From the NCBI GenBank assembly GCA_022393335.1, contig JAJEKB010021353.1:329730-393729 (forward strand): a stretch of DNA of 64,000 nucleotides. Direction: 5' to 3'. Each line of letters begins with the position of its first letter. Positions within the stretch are counted from its first letter, which is position 1. Positions 62,699-64,000 of this stretch are shown here, one piece after another. The DNA is from Macrotrachela quadricornifera. Taxonomy: Eukaryota; Rotifera; Eurotatoria; Philodinida; Philodinidae. Below the pieces are notes generated by a model. That model searched no databases. It was not told the DNA's origin and was given only the letters and a program-made list of their open reading frames with translations. The position numbers were made by a program, and so were the translations under genes.

Positions 62699-63842
62699 TC
62701 ACGATGAAAAACTTTTTCGTTGCATAATAAAACTTGGTCTTTGATAATTTCCAATTTGATAAAATCGTTCTCCAACTTTCTTAAAATTGTATTGTTGATG
62801 AAATTCTTGAGCTTTTACATTTCCTTTCCATACACCAAGCCACAAAGATTTTCCTGAGAATTGTTTTTCTAACCATGATAAACAAACATTCATCAGAGTT
62901 TCACCAAGTTTATCATTTTGATATTGACGTAAAACATATAAACGATAAATTTCTTTATCTTTTCCTGTTTTAATATCATCTTTAGAGTACTTAAGGGCCC
63001 CCCCCCCGGGTCAAAAAAAATTTTTTTTCCAGAGCACTCAATCTTATTGAAATTTTTACTGAATATGTATCTGATCTTGGATAGTCTTCAGTAAAAAATT
63101 GAGTTCATAATATTGAGTTTTACGAGAGTTATACTGATATTAAGGGTGAAAAGTAGGGGCTCGTATTTCCAAGATTTCTCCACCATTTTAAATGCTAGAA
63201 AGCTCGGGTAGGTTTTAAAATGAAGCTAAAGCTCAGCGCTAGAGCATAGCAAAGCCGGTTTTTTGAAAAAAGCAAAAGTTTTTCTTGAAATAGGTTTTTG
63301 GTAAAACTTGATGTTAACTCTTTAGAAAACTCGATTTTTTCATAAAGAACTAAAATGAAAACAAAAATTCTGGCTTTGCTATGCTCTAGTGCTGAGTTTT
63401 AGTTTCATTTTAAAACCTCCCCGAGCTTTCTATCATTAGAAATAGTGGAGAAATCTTGGAAATACTAACAGATAAAACATAAAAAATACTCTCAAGAAAA
63501 ACGCAAAACAAATTTTGACTTTAAGCATTTTTCTGTGTTAGGCGTTTCGGAAAAATCGTTATAAAACCCTCAAAAACCATCAGAAAACCAATAAATCATA
63601 GTGCATTCGAAAGTACAGACTACGGGCTATCTGACTATGTATAAATCTGAAAATCGATATCTTTGACGAAAATTATTTTTTTTTGACCCGGGGGGGGGGG
63701 CCTTAATGGAACTACCATCGACATATGTTTCATAAAACGTTTGTTGATTAAGTTTAGCAAGTAAAATATTATCAGAATGATTCGTTTCACGAAGAATAAA
63801 TCGATTTTCTTTCGAATGAGAATTCATTCTTCCACATACCAT
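62699..63842 (-). pseudogene. GNAT-family acetyltransferase gene split by a transposon
   Basis: The 5' part (63842-63703) reads MNSHSKENRFILRETNHSDN and ...NQQTFYETYVDGSSIK, the start of a GNAT N-acetyltransferase. The 3' part (62994-62699) reads EIYRLYVLRQYQNDKLGETL and then WLEKQFSGKSLWLGVWKGNV and FKKVGERFYQIG, the acetyl-CoA-binding core and C-terminal strands. They are separated by the element at 62995-63702. If one TTAA copy is counted, the two parts are in the same frame, but some 45-60 residues usual in this family between TFYETY and EIYRLY are lacking, so an internal loss has also occurred or an exon is not recognised. Enzymes of this fold transfer acetyl groups to amines. Confidence 0.6.
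62995..63702. mobile_element. TTAA-flanked foldback element with C10-GGGTCAAAAAAAA ends, 708 bp
   Basis: The ends are GGGCCCCCCCCCCGGGTCAA with more A's at 62995 and the mirror image TTTTGACCCGGGG... ending at 63702, both flanked by TTAA (62991-62994 and 63703-63706), the target of piggyBac-type transposons. Inside are long imperfect inverted arms (e.g. AAAGCTCGGGTAGGTTTTAA against TTAAAACCTCCCCGAGCTTT). It carries no gene. The long homopolymer G/C runs in an A+T-rich genome are striking. Confidence 0.8.
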
Positions 63843-64000
63843 TTGAGTATATTCTAAACAAACAAAGTTTATCTAGTTTTATTTATTATCTTTGTGATTA
63901 ATAGTGAACGATGGAATCTCTCCTATACATAAAATGAATCTTACTTGATTGTATAAATACACGCATAGGTTTGTACATTTTATTCGCTGTGTAACAAGAC
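63843..64000. other. Window end, no gene recognised
   Basis: A+T-rich sequence, probably the upstream region of the minus-strand acetyltransferase gene. Confidence 0.35.

Overview
The window looks like an animal nuclear genome and most likely a bdelloid rotifer (Adineta/Rotaria type). This is inferred from high A+T content, many 50-80 nt GT-AG introns, NHL-repeat proteins with a type II membrane anchor and Thr-rich stalk, ADP-ribosyltransferase/TPR proteins, and a high density of small, decayed transposons. No rRNA, tRNA or CRISPR was seen.

Layout. 0.2-3.5 kb: two paralogous genes with a geminivirus/CRESS-type Rep-like endonuclease fold (one with introns, one intronless) flank a tiny RING-H2 gene. 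4.3-5.3 kb: a foldback element with an AAACTC/AAACCC core. 6.5-32.4 kb: one very large polycystin-1-like receptor/channel gene of about 24 exons. Its order is signal peptide, three NHL beta-propeller blocks, REJ, GAIN/GPS, PLAT, and a polycystin channel. Its large introns (6.0, 1.7 and 6.5 kb) are stuffed with nested transposons. 32.5-33.0 kb: a PBZ zinc-finger (APLF-like) remnant. 33.6-39.7 kb: two NHL-repeat membrane proteins on the minus strand. 40.0-44.2 kb: an array of about 18 one-repeat-per-exon leucine-rich-repeat exons plus an F-box exon, minus strand. 44.9-50.2 kb: an intact ART-TPR gene, minus strand. 50.4-54.1 kb: a non-autonomous element and an IS630/Tc1-like DDE transposase gene. 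55.2-56.7 kb: a broken carboxylesterase with an acidic tail. 58.1-61.5 kb: a second ART-TPR gene, broken in its N-terminal half. 61.7-63.8 kb: fragments of a TPR protein, a cytochrome P450 and a GNAT acetyltransferase, the last interrupted by a TTAA-flanked foldback element.

The main novelty candidate is a transposon family with terminal repeats beginning CAAGGGGGAAACAGC and 8-bp target duplications. Three copies have perfect duplications (GATTTTTA, CTATGAAT, GGGTCCAG). The copies share their ends, but each is filled with a different short word repeated many times in both orientations (GGATTCCATG, GAAGTC or GCACTTTTTC-like). A 5467-bp member at 19877-25343 carries two minus-strand genes and is a plausible autonomous copy. 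It sits inside a hAT-like element (TIR TAGAGGTGTAAGCCG, TSD ATAATAAG), which in turn lies in a polycystin intron.

A second theme is decay. Single in-frame stops, each a plausible C-to-T change of a sense codon, interrupt the otherwise well-kept polycystin and NHL genes. Frameshifts or stops also break the ART-TPR copy, esterase, PBZ, P450 and GNAT loci. The region therefore looks like accessory or subtelomere-like chromatin, or one degenerating copy of a duplicated segment. Short TGAGGG arrays are scattered through it. Gene models are hand-joined exons; splice sites are supported by GT-AG signals, phase and family alignment from memory, not by transcripts.
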